From contig NZ_FWXU01000002.1 of assembly GCF_900176345.1 (NCBI RefSeq), positions 248,001 to 312,000 of the forward strand: DNA of 64,000 bases. Direction: 5' to 3'. The DNA is from Rhizobium sp. RU36D. GTDB lineage: Bacteria > Pseudomonadota > Alphaproteobacteria > Rhizobiales > Rhizobiaceae. The position numbers were made by a program, and so were the translations under genes. Of this stretch, positions 26,716 to 36,006 are shown in pieces. Within the stretch, counting starts at the first letter, position 1. Every line of letters begins with the position of its first letter. The notes below the pieces were generated by a model. It saw nothing but the letters and a program-made list of their open reading frames with translations, was not told where the DNA came from and did not search any database.

Positions 26716-26949
26716 ATGCATCGCAGCAGCACATACAAGATGGCCACGGACGCTGAGCGGAACCGCAGGTCGGAGCGTGCCCTCATGCGGCAGCTGTTCC
26801 TGATCTCCTATCCCTTGTGCCTGATTGCGGCGATCACCCATCGGATCGCCTTGTATTTCGACAGCCACGCAAGCCGGCCGGACCAGTCGGTTTTCGCCGA
26901 GGCCCGTTCTGCGGCCTATGCAGCTGTCGGTTACGCGTTCCACGCGTGA
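26716..26949 (+). CDS. pufQ: PufQ-like protein
   Basis: Small protein of 77 residues with one hydrophobic helix (LFLISYPLCLIAAITHRIAL) and a conserved tail FAEARSAAYAAVGYAFHA. Size, single helix, tail and position between bchZ and pufB fit PufQ, a factor that helps bacteriochlorophyll synthesis and photosystem assembly. AAGGAGG six bases before the ATG gives a strong ribosome site. PufQ is poorly conserved, so the name rests partly on position. Confidence 0.75.
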   Translation: MHRSSTYKMATDAERNRRSERALMRQLFLISYPLCLIAAITHRIALYFDSHASRPDQSVFAEARSAAYAAVGYAFHA

Positions 26950-26960
26950 CATCTGTTTGC

Positions 26961-26977
26961 CGGTGTTCTCGACACCG
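26961..26977 (+). promoter_or_regulatory. Stem-loop between pufQ and pufB
   Basis: CGGTGT and ACACCG form a 6-base stem around a 5-base loop, 11 bases after the pufQ stop. The rest of the 116-base gap is GC-rich with further short dyads (GGTGTCACC near 27006). It may be an RNA processing or stabilising point separating pufQ from the highly expressed pufBA message. Confidence 0.4.
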
Positions 26978-27065
26978 ACAATGCCCCGGTGGTGCCGTTT
27001 TTCGCGGTGTCACCGGAACCCCGCCGCGGGGGCGCCGCGGTGTTCGAGACTAGGAGGTGAGTTTG

Positions 27066-27287
27066 ATGGCTGAAACATCAAATGTTTCACTTTCGGGTCT
27101 GACCGAAAGCGAAGCTCGCGAGTTCCACGGACTGTTCATCCAAGGCTTCATGATATTCACGGCGATTGCGATCGTCGCGCATATCCTGGTGTGGATGTGG
27201 CGTCCCTGGATCCCGGGGCCAGAAGGTTATGTGTCCCTGGAACACATCAACCAGACGGCTCAAGCGCTTCTGCCGATGTTGGCATAG
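27066..27287 (+). CDS. pufB: Light-harvesting LH1 beta polypeptide
   Basis: Beta subunit of the core antenna, 73 residues. One membrane helix (residues 28-46) carries His39 ([12 protein letters not shown]), the bacteriochlorophyll ligand, with a second conserved histidine at 21 (REFHGLF). AGGAGG lies eight bases before ATG 27066. Classical beta chains end close to the WRPW motif; this one continues for about 25 residues to the end at LLPMLA. It is followed by pufA after 12 bases. Confidence 0.93.
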   Translation: MAETSNVSLSGLTESEAREFHGLFIQGFMIFTAIAIVAHILVWMWRPWIPGPEGYVSLEHINQTAQALLPMLA

Positions 27288-27299
27288 GGAGAGCGCAAC

Positions 27300-27497
27300 A
27301 TGTGGAGAATCTGGCTGATGTTCGATCCGCGCAAAGCGCTGGTCGCACTGTCCGTATTCCTGTTCACGCTCGCCATTCTGATCCACTTCATCCTGTTGAG
27401 CACGGATCGGTTCAACTGGCTCGAGGGCAAGCCCCTCAAGACCAGCGCAATCGAACAGTCCATCTCATGGGACGCGGGTCAGCGCCTTATCGGCTGA
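27300..27497 (+). CDS. pufA: Light-harvesting LH1 alpha polypeptide
   Basis: Alpha subunit of the core antenna, 65 residues. The N-terminus [15 protein letters not shown] is typical of LH1 alpha chains and the helix carries His29 ([10 protein letters not shown]), the bacteriochlorophyll ligand. GGGAGAG precedes the start. With pufB it makes the ring around the reaction centre. A hairpin follows before pufL. Confidence 0.95.
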   Translation: MWRIWLMFDPRKALVALSVFLFTLAILIHFILLSTDRFNWLEGKPLKTSAIEQSISWDAGQRLIG

Positions 27498-27511
27498 AGC
27501 ACAAATCGGCA

Positions 27512-27543
27512 GCGGGCGCGGCCGGTCAAACGGTCCCGCCCGC
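27512..27543 (+). ncRNA. Intercistronic puf mRNA hairpin
   Basis: In the 103 bases between pufA and pufL, GCGGGC (27512-27517) pairs with GCCCGC (27538-27543), and after a 2x2 internal loop GGCC pairs with GGTC. Hairpins at this place in purple bacteria stop 3' decay and keep pufBA mRNA above pufLM. There is no T-run, so it is not a terminator. The role here is inferred from that known case. Confidence 0.6.
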
Positions 27544-27600
27544 CGCCAATCTGGAACGACGACATCGCCAACCGGCTGACCACCTCTGGAGGATACGTAA

Positions 27601-28446
27601 ATGGCGCTGCTGAGTTTTGAACGCAAATATCGCGTGCGAGGCGGAACGCTGATCGGCGGCGATCTGTTCGACTTCTGGATCGGGCCGTTCTATGTCGGCT
27701 TCTTCGGGGTGACCACGGCCTTTTTCGCCACCCTGGGCACGGCCCTGATCCTCTATGGCGCGGCCATCGGCCCGACCTGGAATATCTGGCAGATCTCGAT
27801 CGCGCCGCCGGACCTTTCCTATGGCCTGGCGCTCGCGCCGCTGAAGGAAGGCGGGCTTTGGCAGCTGATCACGGTCTGTGCGCTCGGGGCCTTCATCTCC
27901 TGGGCGCTGAGAGAGGTCGAAATTTGCCGCAAGCTCGGCATCGGCTATCACGTGCCCTTTGCCTTTTCCTTCGCCATCTTTGCCTATGCCACGCTGGTCG
28001 TCTTCCGGCCGCTGTTGCTGGGCGCCTGGGGCAACGGCTTTCCCTACGGAATTTTCAGCCACCTCGACTGGGTGTCGAACGTGGGCTACCAATATCTGCA
28101 TTTCCATTACAATCCGGCCCACATGATCGCCGTGTCGTTCTTCTTCACGACGACGATGGCGCTTGCGCTGCATGGCGGCCTCATCCTGTCCGCAGCCAAT
28201 CCCGGCGCCTCGATCGACGAGCCCGGCAAGCAGGCCGAGGTCAAGACGCCGGAATATGAAGATACCTTCTTCCGCGACATCATCGGTTATTCGATCGGCA
28301 CGCTCGGCATCCATCGGCTGGGCCTGATACTGGCACTCAATGCCGGCTTCTGGAGCGCCGTCTGCATCGTGATCAGCGGGCCCTTCTGGAACCAAGGCTG
28401 GCCGCAGTGGTGGAACTGGTGGCTCGAGCTGCCGATCTGGCGCTGA
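27601..28446 (+). CDS. pufL: Photosynthetic reaction centre L subunit
   Basis: Five-helix membrane subunit of 281 residues. The start [20 protein letters not shown] is diagnostic of L. Ligand histidines are visible: accessory bacteriochlorophyll in FSHLDWVSN, special pair in [11 protein letters not shown], and non-haem iron in [10 protein letters not shown] and [14 protein letters not shown] stands before the start. pufM follows after 13 bases. Confidence 0.97.
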   Translation: MALLSFERKYRVRGGTLIGGDLFDFWIGPFYVGFFGVTTAFFATLGTALILYGAAIGPTWNIWQISIAPPDLSYGLALAPLKEGGLWQLITVCALGAFISWALREVEICRKLGIGYHVPFAFSFAIFAYATLVVFRPLLLGAWGNGFPYGIFSHLDWVSNVGYQYLHFHYNPAHMIAVSFFFTTTMALALHGGLILSAANPGASIDEPGKQAEVKTPEYEDTFFRDIIGYSIGTLGIHRLGLILALNAGFWSAVCIVISGPFWNQGWPQWWNWWLELPIWR

Positions 28447-28459
28447 GGGGGGCCGGACC

Positions 28460-29425
28460 ATGGCACAATATCAAAACATCATCACGCCGATCCAGGTCAC
28501 CGGACCGCTGGAACACGGAATGCCGCTGCCGCGGGGCGACAGCCCGCGAACCGGTCAACCATTCTACGTGCGCCTGTTCGGCATCATCGGCAATGCGCAG
28601 ATCGGACCGATCTATTTGGGCTGGCTTGGCACGTTGTCCATCGTGTTCGGCTTCATCGCCTTCGAAATCATCGGTCTCAACATGCTGGCCTCGGTGGGCT
28701 GGGATCCGATCCAGTTCGTCCGGCAATTGTTCTGGCTGGGTCTGGAGCCGCCACCGGCGAAATACGGGCTGAAGATCCTGCCACCCCTTGCCGAAGGCGG
28801 CTGGTGGCTGATGGCAGGCTTCTTCCTGACCCTGTCTGTACTTCTGTGGTGGGTCCGGGTCTACCGGCGCGCCCGCCAGCTGGAACTGGGAACCCATGTG
28901 GCCTGGGCCTTTGCCTCGTCGATCTGGCTGTTCCTGGTGCTCGGCTTCATCCGCCCGCTGCTGATGGGCAATTTCTCCGAAGCCGTGCCATTTGGCATCT
29001 TCCCGCATCTGGATTGGACGGCTGCATTGTCCATCCGCTACGGCAATCTTTACTACAATCCGTTCCACTGCCTTTCGATTGTCTTCCTTTATGGCTCGGT
29101 CCTGCTGTTTGCCATGCACGGCGCGACGATCCTGGCCGTTGGCAAATATGGCGGCGAGCGCGAGCTGGAACAGATCACCGATCGCGGCACGGCATCCGAA
29201 CGCGCGGCCCTGTTCTGGCGCTGGACCATGGGCTTCAACGCGACCATGGAATCCGTTCACCGCTGGGCCTGGTGGTTTGCCATCCTCACCCCGCTCACCG
29301 GCGGCATCGGCATCCTTCTGACCGGAACGGTTGTCGATAACTGGTACCTGTGGGGTGTCAATCACGGTCTCGTATCACCGCTGCCGACCTTGTGGCCCGG
29401 CGTGGTCGATCCGGCGGCGCAATAG
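28460..29425 (+). CDS. pufM: Photosynthetic reaction centre M subunit
   Basis: Five-helix membrane subunit of 321 residues. Conserved parts include [12 protein letters not shown] (accessory bacteriochlorophyll His), [17 protein letters not shown] (special-pair His), [12 protein letters not shown] and [12 protein letters not shown] (iron ligands), and [21 protein letters not shown] with the iron-ligand glutamate. [15 protein letters not shown]-like sequence ends the core. Together with PufL it binds the quinones and pigments of a type-II centre. pufC follows after 11 bases. Confidence 0.97.
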   Translation: MAQYQNIITPIQVTGPLEHGMPLPRGDSPRTGQPFYVRLFGIIGNAQIGPIYLGWLGTLSIVFGFIAFEIIGLNMLASVGWDPIQFVRQLFWLGLEPPPAKYGLKILPPLAEGGWWLMAGFFLTLSVLLWWVRVYRRARQLELGTHVAWAFASSIWLFLVLGFIRPLLMGNFSEAVPFGIFPHLDWTAALSIRYGNLYYNPFHCLSIVFLYGSVLLFAMHGATILAVGKYGGERELEQITDRGTASERAALFWRWTMGFNATMESVHRWAWWFAILTPLTGGIGILLTGTVVDNWYLWGVNHGLVSPLPTLWPGVVDPAAQ

Positions 29426-29436
29426 GGAGAAGGACG

Positions 29437-30609
29437 ATGAAACTCTGGATTCCATTCGCCGCATCAGCCGGCGCGCTGCTGACCATCGCCAGCTTCGTCG
29501 GTGCCGGTTGGGATGCCCCGCCGGTTGCCAGCCAGCAGATCGGCTATCGTGGCACCGGCATGAACCATCACAGCGACCTCGAAAAGCAGGTGGCGCTGCA
29601 GGCAGCCAACGTTGTGCCGCCCGCCCCCTGGGAGCCCGATCCGACGGGCGACAAGGCCAGCGCGCTTTATCAGAACGTCCAGGTGCTCGGGGATCTCTCC
29701 GATGACCAGTTCAACCAGTTCATGGCCTCGATCACCGAATGGGTCGCTCCGGAAGCCGGTTGTAACTATTGCCACAATCCCGAGAATATGGCCTCCGACG
29801 AGATCTACCAGAAGGTGGTCGCTCGTCGCATGATCCAGATGACCCAGGCCATCAATGTCGATTGGCAGGCCCATGTCGGCCAGGTCGGCGCCACCTGCTA
29901 CACCTGTCACCGTGGCCAGGCGATCCCGGCAAACTACTGGTACGAGGATCTCGAACCCAAGCCGGCCGGCAACATGACCCAGAACCGCCAGGGCCAGAAT
30001 GTCGTCGCTGCCTTTGCCGGTGGGTCGTCGCTGCCGCAGAATGCCTTGAAGGATTACCTGCTGGGCGACAAGCCGATCCGCGTCCACTCGACCACGGCTC
30101 TGCCGACCGGCACGAACCTGGCAGGCACCAAGGAGACGGAAGCCACCTGGTCGCTGATGATGCATATGTCGGAATCGCTGGGGGTCAACTGCGTCACCTG
30201 CCACAATTCCCGCGCCTTCAATGACTGGGACCAGAGCCCGCCCCAGCGCGTCACCGCCTGGCACGGCATCCGCATGGCGCGCGATCTCAATGCCAACTAC
30301 ATGGTCGGCCTGACACCCGTCTTTCCGGATCACCGCAAGGGACCTGAAGGCGATGTGTTCAAGGTGGGCTGCGCGACCTGCCATGCAGGCGTGCAAAAAC
30401 CGCTCTACGGCGTCTCGATGCTGAAGGAATACATGGACTCCCTCGGCAAGAAGGGCCCCACCACCGTACCGGACTTCAGCACCTATCAGCCCGGGACGAC
30501 CCAGATCATGGCGCCGGCCCCGCAAAGCAGCCATGTGCCCGCCTTGACCCACGACCAGCAGGCAGCATCCGCCATGCTGCCCTTCAAGATCGAACCGTCG
30601 AGCAACTGA
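29437..30609 (+). CDS. pufC: Photosynthetic reaction centre tetrahaem cytochrome c subunit
   Basis: Periplasmic electron donor of 390 residues to the oxidised special pair. Four c-type haem motifs are present: CNYCH (109-113), CYTCH (154-158), CVTCH (252-256) and CATCH (312-316). The N-terminus has a single hydrophobic segment (LWIPFAASAGALLTIASFV) without a lipobox cysteine, so it may stay as a membrane anchor. ATG 29437 follows GGGAGAAGG. The last gene of the puf operon; a terminator follows. Confidence 0.96.
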   Translation: MKLWIPFAASAGALLTIASFVGAGWDAPPVASQQIGYRGTGMNHHSDLEKQVALQAANVVPPAPWEPDPTGDKASALYQNVQVLGDLSDDQFNQFMASITEWVAPEAGCNYCHNPENMASDEIYQKVVARRMIQMTQAINVDWQAHVGQVGATCYTCHRGQAIPANYWYEDLEPKPAGNMTQNRQGQNVVAAFAGGSSLPQNALKDYLLGDKPIRVHSTTALPTGTNLAGTKETEATWSLMMHMSESLGVNCVTCHNSRAFNDWDQSPPQRVTAWHGIRMARDLNANYMVGLTPVFPDHRKGPEGDVFKVGCATCHAGVQKPLYGVSMLKEYMDSLGKKGPTTVPDFSTYQPGTTQIMAPAPQSSHVPALTHDQQAASAMLPFKIEPSSN

Positions 30610-30637
30610 GACGGCCTCCCAAGGCAGGCCGCAAGAG

Positions 30638-30672
30638 GAAGGGGAGCTTTCGGGGCTCCCCTTCTTTTATTG
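30638..30672 (+). terminator. Rho-independent terminator of the puf operon
   Basis: GAAGGGGAGC and GCTCCCCTTC form a perfect 10-base stem with a 7-base loop, followed by TTTTAT. It lies 29 bases after the pufC stop and separates the puf operon from the convergent idi gene. Confidence 0.9.
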
Positions 30673-30713
30673 TCTGCAGTGTGGAAACTGGGTGTGGCAG
30701 TGGCGGATGAGTG

Positions 30714-31247
30714 TCAGGCCGCGTGCCTGAAGGTCAGGCCGGGGAAGCGCTGCAGATAGATCCGCAGCCAGGGCGTGAAATCCTGGGGGCTGGCGATAAG
30801 ATCCAGCCTCAATTGTTGCAGCGAAACCCAGCGCACCGCATCGACTTCGCTGGGCGCCGGGCGGATATCGAGCGATCGGCTGTCCACCTCGGCACTGAAC
30901 AGCGTGACGCGTTCATGCTCGCGCAATCCGGAACCGACATCGGCGGCATATTCCACCGTCTGGTGGCGCGTCAGCGGCACGGTGAAGCCGAGCTCCTCCT
31001 GCAATCGGCGCTCTGCGCAGATCTCCAGGCTCTCGTTCCAATGCGGATGCGTGCAGCAGGTATTGGCCCATTGGCCGGAGCAGTGATACTTGGTCGATGC
31101 CCGCTTCTGGATCAGCAGCCGATCGCCATCGAAGATGAAGACCGATACGGCGAGATGCAGAACGCCATCGACATGGGCCTGCATCTTGTCGATGGAGTAG
31201 AGCGAGCCGTCGGCCGCGATGGCCGGAATCTGGATACCCGCTGTCAT
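30714..31247 (-). CDS. idi: Isopentenyl-diphosphate delta-isomerase type I
   Basis: Nudix-fold enzyme of 177 residues interconverting isopentenyl and dimethylallyl diphosphate. The catalytic cysteine lies in WANTCCTHPHWNES and the Nudix-like glutamates in AERRLQEELGF. It supplies precursor to CrtE and to the bacteriochlorophyll side chain. It lies 58 bases behind hemA in the same direction, at the tail of the bchF-to-hemA superoperon. Confidence 0.93.
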   Translation of the reverse strand: MTAGIQIPAIAADGSLYSIDKMQAHVDGVLHLAVSVFIFDGDRLLIQKRASTKYHCSGQWANTCCTHPHWNESLEICAERRLQEELGFTVPLTRHQTVEYAADVGSGLREHERVTLFSAEVDSRSLDIRPAPSEVDAVRWVSLQQLRLDLIASPQDFTPWLRIYLQRFPGLTFRHAA

Positions 31248-31305
31248 GATCGCTCCGCTATCGTCTTTGCGTGTCTAGACGTCCCATGTGGCCCTTGGCA
31301 AGCCG

Positions 31306-32523
31306 TTATGCAACGGCGCGCGCCAGGGCGCATTTCGACCATAGCGACGAAAGCGCATCGGCCAGGTGATGGATATCGCCTTCGCTATGCAGCGGGGTCG
31401 GCGTGATGCGTAGCCGCTCGGTGCCCACGGCGACCGTCGGATAGTTGATCGGCTGCACATAGATGCCGAAGTCGTGGAGCAACACGTCCGAGATCCATTT
31501 GCACTTCGAGGCATTGCCTACCATCACGGGCACGATGTGGCTCGGATTGTGCATATGGGGGATGCCCCGTTGATCCAGCGCCTTGCGCACCTTGGCCACC
31601 GTGGACTGGTGCAGGTGCCGTTCGAAGCTGCTTTCCTTGAGATGACGGATCGAGGCGGTGGCGCCGGCCGCCAGTGCCGGCGGAATCGCGGTCGTGAAGA
31701 TGAAGCCCGATGCGAAGGACCGGACGAAATCGATCAGAACAGAGGGACCGGTGATATAGCCGCCCATGACGCCAAAGGCCTTGCCCAGCGTGCCCTCGAT
31801 AACGGTAATGCGGTCCATCAGGCCTTCGCGCTCCGCCACGCCGCCACCGCGCGGCCCATACATGCCGACACCGTGGACTTCATCGAGATAGGTCATGGCG
31901 CCGAACTGGTCGGCCACGTCGCAGATCTCGCGGATCGGCGAGATATCGCCGTCCATCGAATAGACGCTTTCGAAGGCCACGAGCTTCGGCGCTGCCGGAT
32001 CGTCGGCCGCCATCAACTCCCTCAAGTGCTTGTAGTCGTTGTGGCGGAATTGCCGCTTGATGCAGCGGGAGTGGCGAATGCCCTCGATCATGGAGGCGTG
32101 GTTCAGCGTGTCGGAATAGCAGATGATGCCCGGGATCTTCCCGAGCAGCGTGCCGAGCGCTGCCCAGTTCGAGACATAGCCCGAGGTGAAGATCAGGGCG
32201 CCCTCCTTGCCGTGCAGATCGGCCAGTTCGCGCTCCAGCAGCACATGGTAGTGGTTGGTGCCCGAGATATTGCGGGTGCCGCCGGCGCCTGCCCCGCATT
32301 TGCGCACAACTTCAATCATTCTTTCCGTGACGATGGGGTTCTGGCCCATGCCGAGATAGTCGTTGGAGCACCATACGGTGACATCGCGGATCTCCCCATC
32401 CGCGTGATGGAAGGCAGCCTTCGGAAAGGCCTGACAGTGGCGCTGCAGCTCGGCAAACACGCGATAATTGCCGGCCTTGTGCAGCCCTGCGAGTGCATCT
32501 TCCATGTGCTGGAGCATATCCAT
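31306..32523 (-). CDS. hemA: 5-aminolevulinate synthase
   Basis: PLP enzyme of 405 residues joining glycine and succinyl-CoA to 5-aminolevulinate, the first tetrapyrrole precursor (C4 pathway, usual in Alphaproteobacteria). [18 protein letters not shown] and the PLP lysine in [15 protein letters not shown] are clear. ATG 32523 overlaps the puhE stop by one base and has GAGGAAAG ahead of it, so the gene is co-translated with the photosynthesis superoperon. A second hemA for general haem supply may exist elsewhere. Confidence 0.95.
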   Translation of the reverse strand: MDMLQHMEDALAGLHKAGNYRVFAELQRHCQAFPKAAFHHADGEIRDVTVWCSNDYLGMGQNPIVTERMIEVVRKCGAGAGGTRNISGTNHYHVLLERELADLHGKEGALIFTSGYVSNWAALGTLLGKIPGIICYSDTLNHASMIEGIRHSRCIKRQFRHNDYKHLRELMAADDPAAPKLVAFESVYSMDGDISPIREICDVADQFGAMTYLDEVHGVGMYGPRGGGVAEREGLMDRITVIEGTLGKAFGVMGGYITGPSVLIDFVRSFASGFIFTTAIPPALAAGATASIRHLKESSFERHLHQSTVAKVRKALDQRGIPHMHNPSHIVPVMVGNASKCKWISDVLLHDFGIYVQPINYPTVAVGTERLRITPTPLHSEGDIHHLADALSSLWSKCALARAVA

Positions 32524-33413
32524 CAGTCTTTCCTCTTCCCGATCGTATCGTGTGCGACGGCTCCCCATGACGCCCTGGGCGTTGCGGGTAGCGCTCCTTG
32601 AATGGCCGTGACGCGGTCCGATGGACGGCGTTGTGCCGGTTTACGCTTGTCCTTGCGCGCCATCGCCCAGCGCCATAGCGCGGTGTCGGAGACGGGAAGG
32701 ACAAGAATGAGATGTTCGATGATGGCGAGCGCCATGAAGGTGGCGAGCAGCGTATGCCCGACCACGTCGTGATCCGCGCTCGACCTGGCGGCGCCGATCA
32801 CGAGGATTGCAAATACGCCCGTGGCTGCGGCAAGCAGGATCGGAAACAGCGGCGTTGTCCGGTCCGTTCGGAAATGCCGCTTCAGATGCGTGATGCCGCT
32901 CGGCATGAGCTCGCTGACGGCATGGGGTGCCCCCAGAAAGATCAGCATCTTGGCCGAGATCCGCATGACCCAGAGCAGGCCGAAGGCGGCAAGTCCGTAA
33001 AGATTGGCGGCATCCGACAGGGCAAACCACAGCAGCAGGACCGTGATCAGGATCGCAATTTCATGGTCCCGGACGGCCTGCCAGGCGGCCTTGAAACGGG
33101 CAAAACCAATAAGCCCGACAGGGCACTGGCTGCGCCGCCCGGTGACCAGCCCCGAAAGAAAGGCTGCCTCGTGCCATGCCCAGATGAGCAGGGCACCGAA
33201 AAAGCCCGCATAGGAGCCCAGCACTGTCTGTTGAGCGGCACCATACAGCATCAGGCCGAAACCGCCGGCGCCCACGAGTGTCATGACCGCCATCAGCACC
33301 AGGCTGCGGCGGGCGGTATTGGACCGATAGACCAGCGCGAGCACGAGCCCGGTCGAAAGCCACCACACGGAGATGGCGATCAGGACGACGGCGAGCGGGT
33401 GCGCGAGCGGCAT
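32523..33413 (-). CDS. puhE: Photosynthetic complex assembly protein PuhE
   Basis: Polytopic membrane protein of 296 residues with about seven helices, DUF3623 type. Features are [35 protein letters not shown] and [16 protein letters not shown]-like sequence (here [17 protein letters not shown]). In Rhodobacter this gene affects bacteriochlorophyll levels and reaction-centre formation. It lies between acsF and hemA, as in other clusters. Confidence 0.92.
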   Translation of the reverse strand: MPLAHPLAVVLIAISVWWLSTGLVLALVYRSNTARRSLVLMAVMTLVGAGGFGLMLYGAAQQTVLGSYAGFFGALLIWAWHEAAFLSGLVTGRRSQCPVGLIGFARFKAAWQAVRDHEIAILITVLLLWFALSDAANLYGLAAFGLLWVMRISAKMLIFLGAPHAVSELMPSGITHLKRHFRTDRTTPLFPILLAAATGVFAILVIGAARSSADHDVVGHTLLATFMALAIIEHLILVLPVSDTALWRWAMARKDKRKPAQRRPSDRVTAIQGALPATPRASWGAVAHDTIGKRKD

Positions 33414-33424
33414 CAGCGATCTCC

Positions 33425-34534
33425 CTACCAGACCGGCTGCAGGCGCGAGATGGCGGGGATGGTGTTCGATTTCGTTGGGATGGCATACATCCGCACGAAA
33501 TTGATAGCCGCAGCGGCGGACCAGAAGCCCTTGGCGACCCGCCCAACAAGGCCGCCACGTTCATTGGCGGCCATCACCTTGCGATTGATACGCTCCATCC
33601 GGCGGAAGCCTTCGCGCAGCGCGGGATTGTCGAGGTCCAGAACCAGCGGGAAGCACTGCCTTGATATTTCCGAGGTCAGCCGGAACACCCGCATGTCATA
33701 GTCGTCGATGTCGACACCCAGCGCCTTGTGGAACTCGGGCCGCATATGGTCGCGGACATACATCGTGGCAAAGACTGCCAGCAGGAAGAACTTGATCCAG
33801 TACTTGTTCAACCCCTCCATCAGCCGCTTGTCGGAGCGGATGATCAGCGAGAAGGCTTCGCCATGGGAGAATTCGTCATTGCACCACTGGCGGAACCACT
33901 TGAAGATCGGGTGGAAGCGCTGCTCCGGGTGTTTCTCCAGGTGCCGGAAGATGGTGATGTAGCGGGCATAGCCGATCTTCTCGGAGAGATAGGTGGCATA
34001 GTAGATGAACTTGGGCTTGAAAAAGGTGTATTTCTTCGCCTTGGCTAGGAAGCCCATGTTCACTCCGATGCCGAACTCTTTCAGCGCATCATTGATGAAG
34101 CCGGCATGGCGGGATTCGTCGCGGCTCATATAGCCGAACAGCTCGCAGATCTCCTGGTTCTTGCCGCGGCGCTTCATCTCCTTGTAGAGCACGCAGCCGG
34201 AGAATTCAGACGTCAGCGACGACACCAGGAAGTCGATGAATTCCTCGCGCAGACCGTCGGGAAGCGCGTCGATGTCGATGTCGTCCCAGTCTTCATTGCG
34301 CTTGAAGTGCCCGCGGTTGGGGTCGCTCTTCATCTGCGCGATCAGGACGTCCCATTCCGCCCGCACCGGCTCGACATTGATCTTGTCCATCTCGTCGAAA
34401 TCGGTGGTGTAGAAGCGGGGCGTGAGCATGGTGGAGACCAGCGCGCTGCGGGTCGTATCATTGACGCCTGCCATCCGCTCCTCGACCGTTGGCTCGTGAT
34501 CGGTCAGATGGCTTGGGGAAACATGGTTGTTCAT
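33425..34534 (-). CDS. acsF: Mg-protoporphyrin IX monomethyl ester oxidative cyclase (aerobic)
   Basis: Oxygen-dependent di-iron cyclase of 369 residues forming ring E of bacteriochlorophyll. Iron-binding glutamates and histidines are seen in SEFSGCVLYKEMKR, DESRHAGFIND and DEFSHGEAFSL. ATG 34534 is taken because GGAGAGGG precedes it and because it overlaps the stop of the small gene before it (ATGA). Use of AcsF means that pigment can be made in air; the oxygen-independent bchE is not in the window. Confidence 0.95.
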   Translation of the reverse strand: MNNHVSPSHLTDHEPTVEERMAGVNDTTRSALVSTMLTPRFYTTDFDEMDKINVEPVRAEWDVLIAQMKSDPNRGHFKRNEDWDDIDIDALPDGLREEFIDFLVSSLTSEFSGCVLYKEMKRRGKNQEICELFGYMSRDESRHAGFINDALKEFGIGVNMGFLAKAKKYTFFKPKFIYYATYLSEKIGYARYITIFRHLEKHPEQRFHPIFKWFRQWCNDEFSHGEAFSLIIRSDKRLMEGLNKYWIKFFLLAVFATMYVRDHMRPEFHKALGVDIDDYDMRVFRLTSEISRQCFPLVLDLDNPALREGFRRMERINRKVMAANERGGLVGRVAKGFWSAAAAINFVRMYAIPTKSNTIPAISRLQPVW

Positions 34535-34836
34535 GACAATGCCCTCTCCGTGAAGCTGAATTCGCACAATTCCATCATGTCCAGGTCGCCGGTGGCGCGC
34601 GTCCAGGCGCGCTCCAGGGCGCCGGCCCGGGTGATCGTTGCCTTGCGCCGGAACTGCTGGGTCGAGCCATATGGGATCGAAACCGGCGCGCCGTGAACCA
34701 GGACCTCGTCACCAGGATGCACGATGACGCCGTTGTCGAAGCGCAGATGCGCGCCAAGCGCCTCGAAGGTGTTGTTGATCTCTACGGTGCAATCGACCAG
34801 TTCACGTCGACGCATCAAAGCGAATACGGGATTCAT
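34531..34836 (-). CDS. Small conserved protein between puhC and acsF
   Basis: Protein of 101 residues. It starts MNPVFALMRRRELVDCTVEI, is hydrophilic, and has a short beta-like middle (VIVHPGDEVLVHGAPVSIPYG) with no membrane helix. ATGA-type overlaps with puhC (upstream) and acsF (downstream) show that it is a real coupled gene of the superoperon. Small genes at this place are found in several purple-bacterial clusters; I cannot give a function. Confidence 0.8.
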   Translation of the reverse strand: MNPVFALMRRRELVDCTVEINNTFEALGAHLRFDNGVIVHPGDEVLVHGAPVSIPYGSTQQFRRKATITRAGALERAWTRATGDLDMMELCEFSFTERALS

Positions 34837-35324
34837 GGGCGTGGTCCTCCTTTTGGATCAAGCAGTGCGGCAAATGCGGTCGCCTGGTCGCGGCCGAAAG
34901 CCTCGAGATAGATGCGTTCCCCGGTTGCCGTGTCAGACAGGCTGACGCGGCCGGTATTCCATTGGATGATGCGGTAGGCCGCGTCTGCGGGCACGGCAGC
35001 CACCTGGCGCATTCGCTCGAAGGCGCGCAGCGAACCGCGCACGAAGCCGCCGGCCTTAGGCGGGTAGACGGCAACGGTCTGGCCGGTCGCAGCGTCGGTC
35101 ACGACGACCGTATCGCCAGCGCCACGGGTGATCGTCACGTCCCGCACGGCGACCGGCTGTCCGGCCTGCTGCTTCACCAGGCCGATGCCTGTCGCCTGTC
35201 CGAAGACGACCGCTGCGGCGGAGAAGGCAAGCAGGGCGATGGCGGCCAGGATGATGCCGGCGGGCATGCGCTTGGTTGGCTTGCCCTTGCGTCCGAGATA
35301 ACCGAGGCTGAGTGCGGATGACAT
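34833..35324 (-). CDS. puhC: Photosynthetic complex assembly protein PuhC
   Basis: Protein of 163 residues with one N-terminal membrane helix (AGIILAAIALLAFSAAAVVFG) and a periplasmic domain containing RDVTITRGAGDTVVV and YRIIQWNTGRVSLSDTATG. PuhC organises reaction centre and LH1 in Rhodobacter. ATG 35324 is chosen over upstream starts that would overlap puhB. The next gene overlaps it by 4 bases. Confidence 0.9.
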   Translation of the reverse strand: MSSALSLGYLGRKGKPTKRMPAGIILAAIALLAFSAAAVVFGQATGIGLVKQQAGQPVAVRDVTITRGAGDTVVVTDAATGQTVAVYPPKAGGFVRGSLRAFERMRQVAAVPADAAYRIIQWNTGRVSLSDTATGERIYLEAFGRDQATAFAALLDPKGGPRP

Positions 35325-35334
35325 GGCTTTTCTC

Positions 35335-36006
35335 TTACTCGGCTGCGACTTGGGCCTGGGCAAAGCCCGGCGCATTGATCGGCATCCGCTGCCCCCGGTC
35401 AGCCCGGAACACCGAGGCGCGCGTATAGGCGAGCGCCAGGAGATCGCTGACCGCCTCGGCATCATCAAGGCAGATCAGGCTGGGTTCCGGATGGGAAAAA
35501 CGCCATCCGCGTACATGCGGCCACTGCACCAGCCAGGACAGGCGCGCACCGGGCCGAAGGGCAATTGCAATCGTTCCCGACTTGTCGCCGCCGAGTTTGC
35601 CGAGCGCCATCGTGTCGATCTGCCGGTAAGGCAGGTTCAGCGTCATCGACAAGGCCACCCCGAACCGCATGACCACCCGTTCGCTGGTGATCGTGTAGAG
35701 GGTCGTGCGTTCCACGCCCCAGGCGAACAGCTCGATCATGCCGAGCACGGCGGCGGCAAGGCCGATCAGCACCGCCACGGAAAACAGAATGCCGCCAAAG
35801 GGCTGGGCATCGGCATAGCCTGAAGCCGCGGCCCAAACTGCCAGCACCACGAAATAGAAAGCGATCCAGTGGCTCTTGAGCGCGTGGCGGGACACGAGCC
35901 GCGCCGAGGGCCGACCCTGCCAGAGGATCTGTTCACCCTCCGGCAGCCTGCCGGGAAGTCCCGGAATCGGCTCGATTTCATGCTCTCGCGTAACGAACTG
36001 TTTCAC
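35335..36006 (-). CDS. puhB: Photosynthetic complex assembly protein PuhB
   Basis: Membrane protein of 223 residues with two helices (around residues 45-95) and a bacterial PH-like domain (TTLYTITSERVVMRFGVALSM). PuhB is a reaction-centre assembly factor. The opening HEIEPIPGLPGRLPEGEQILWQG is typical. Its start overlaps the puhA stop by 4 bases. puhC follows after 10 bases. Confidence 0.92.
   Translation of the reverse strand: MKQFVTREHEIEPIPGLPGRLPEGEQILWQGRPSARLVSRHALKSHWIAFYFVVLAVWAAASGYADAQPFGGILFSVAVLIGLAAAVLGMIELFAWGVERTTLYTITSERVVMRFGVALSMTLNLPYRQIDTMALGKLGGDKSGTIAIALRPGARLSWLVQWPHVRGWRFSHPEPSLICLDDAEAVSDLLALAYTRASVFRADRGQRMPINAPGFAQAQVAAE

Noticed and set aside
27057-27065. GTG start for pufB
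   Set aside because: This GTG overlaps the ribosome-binding site itself; ATG 27066 has correct spacing.
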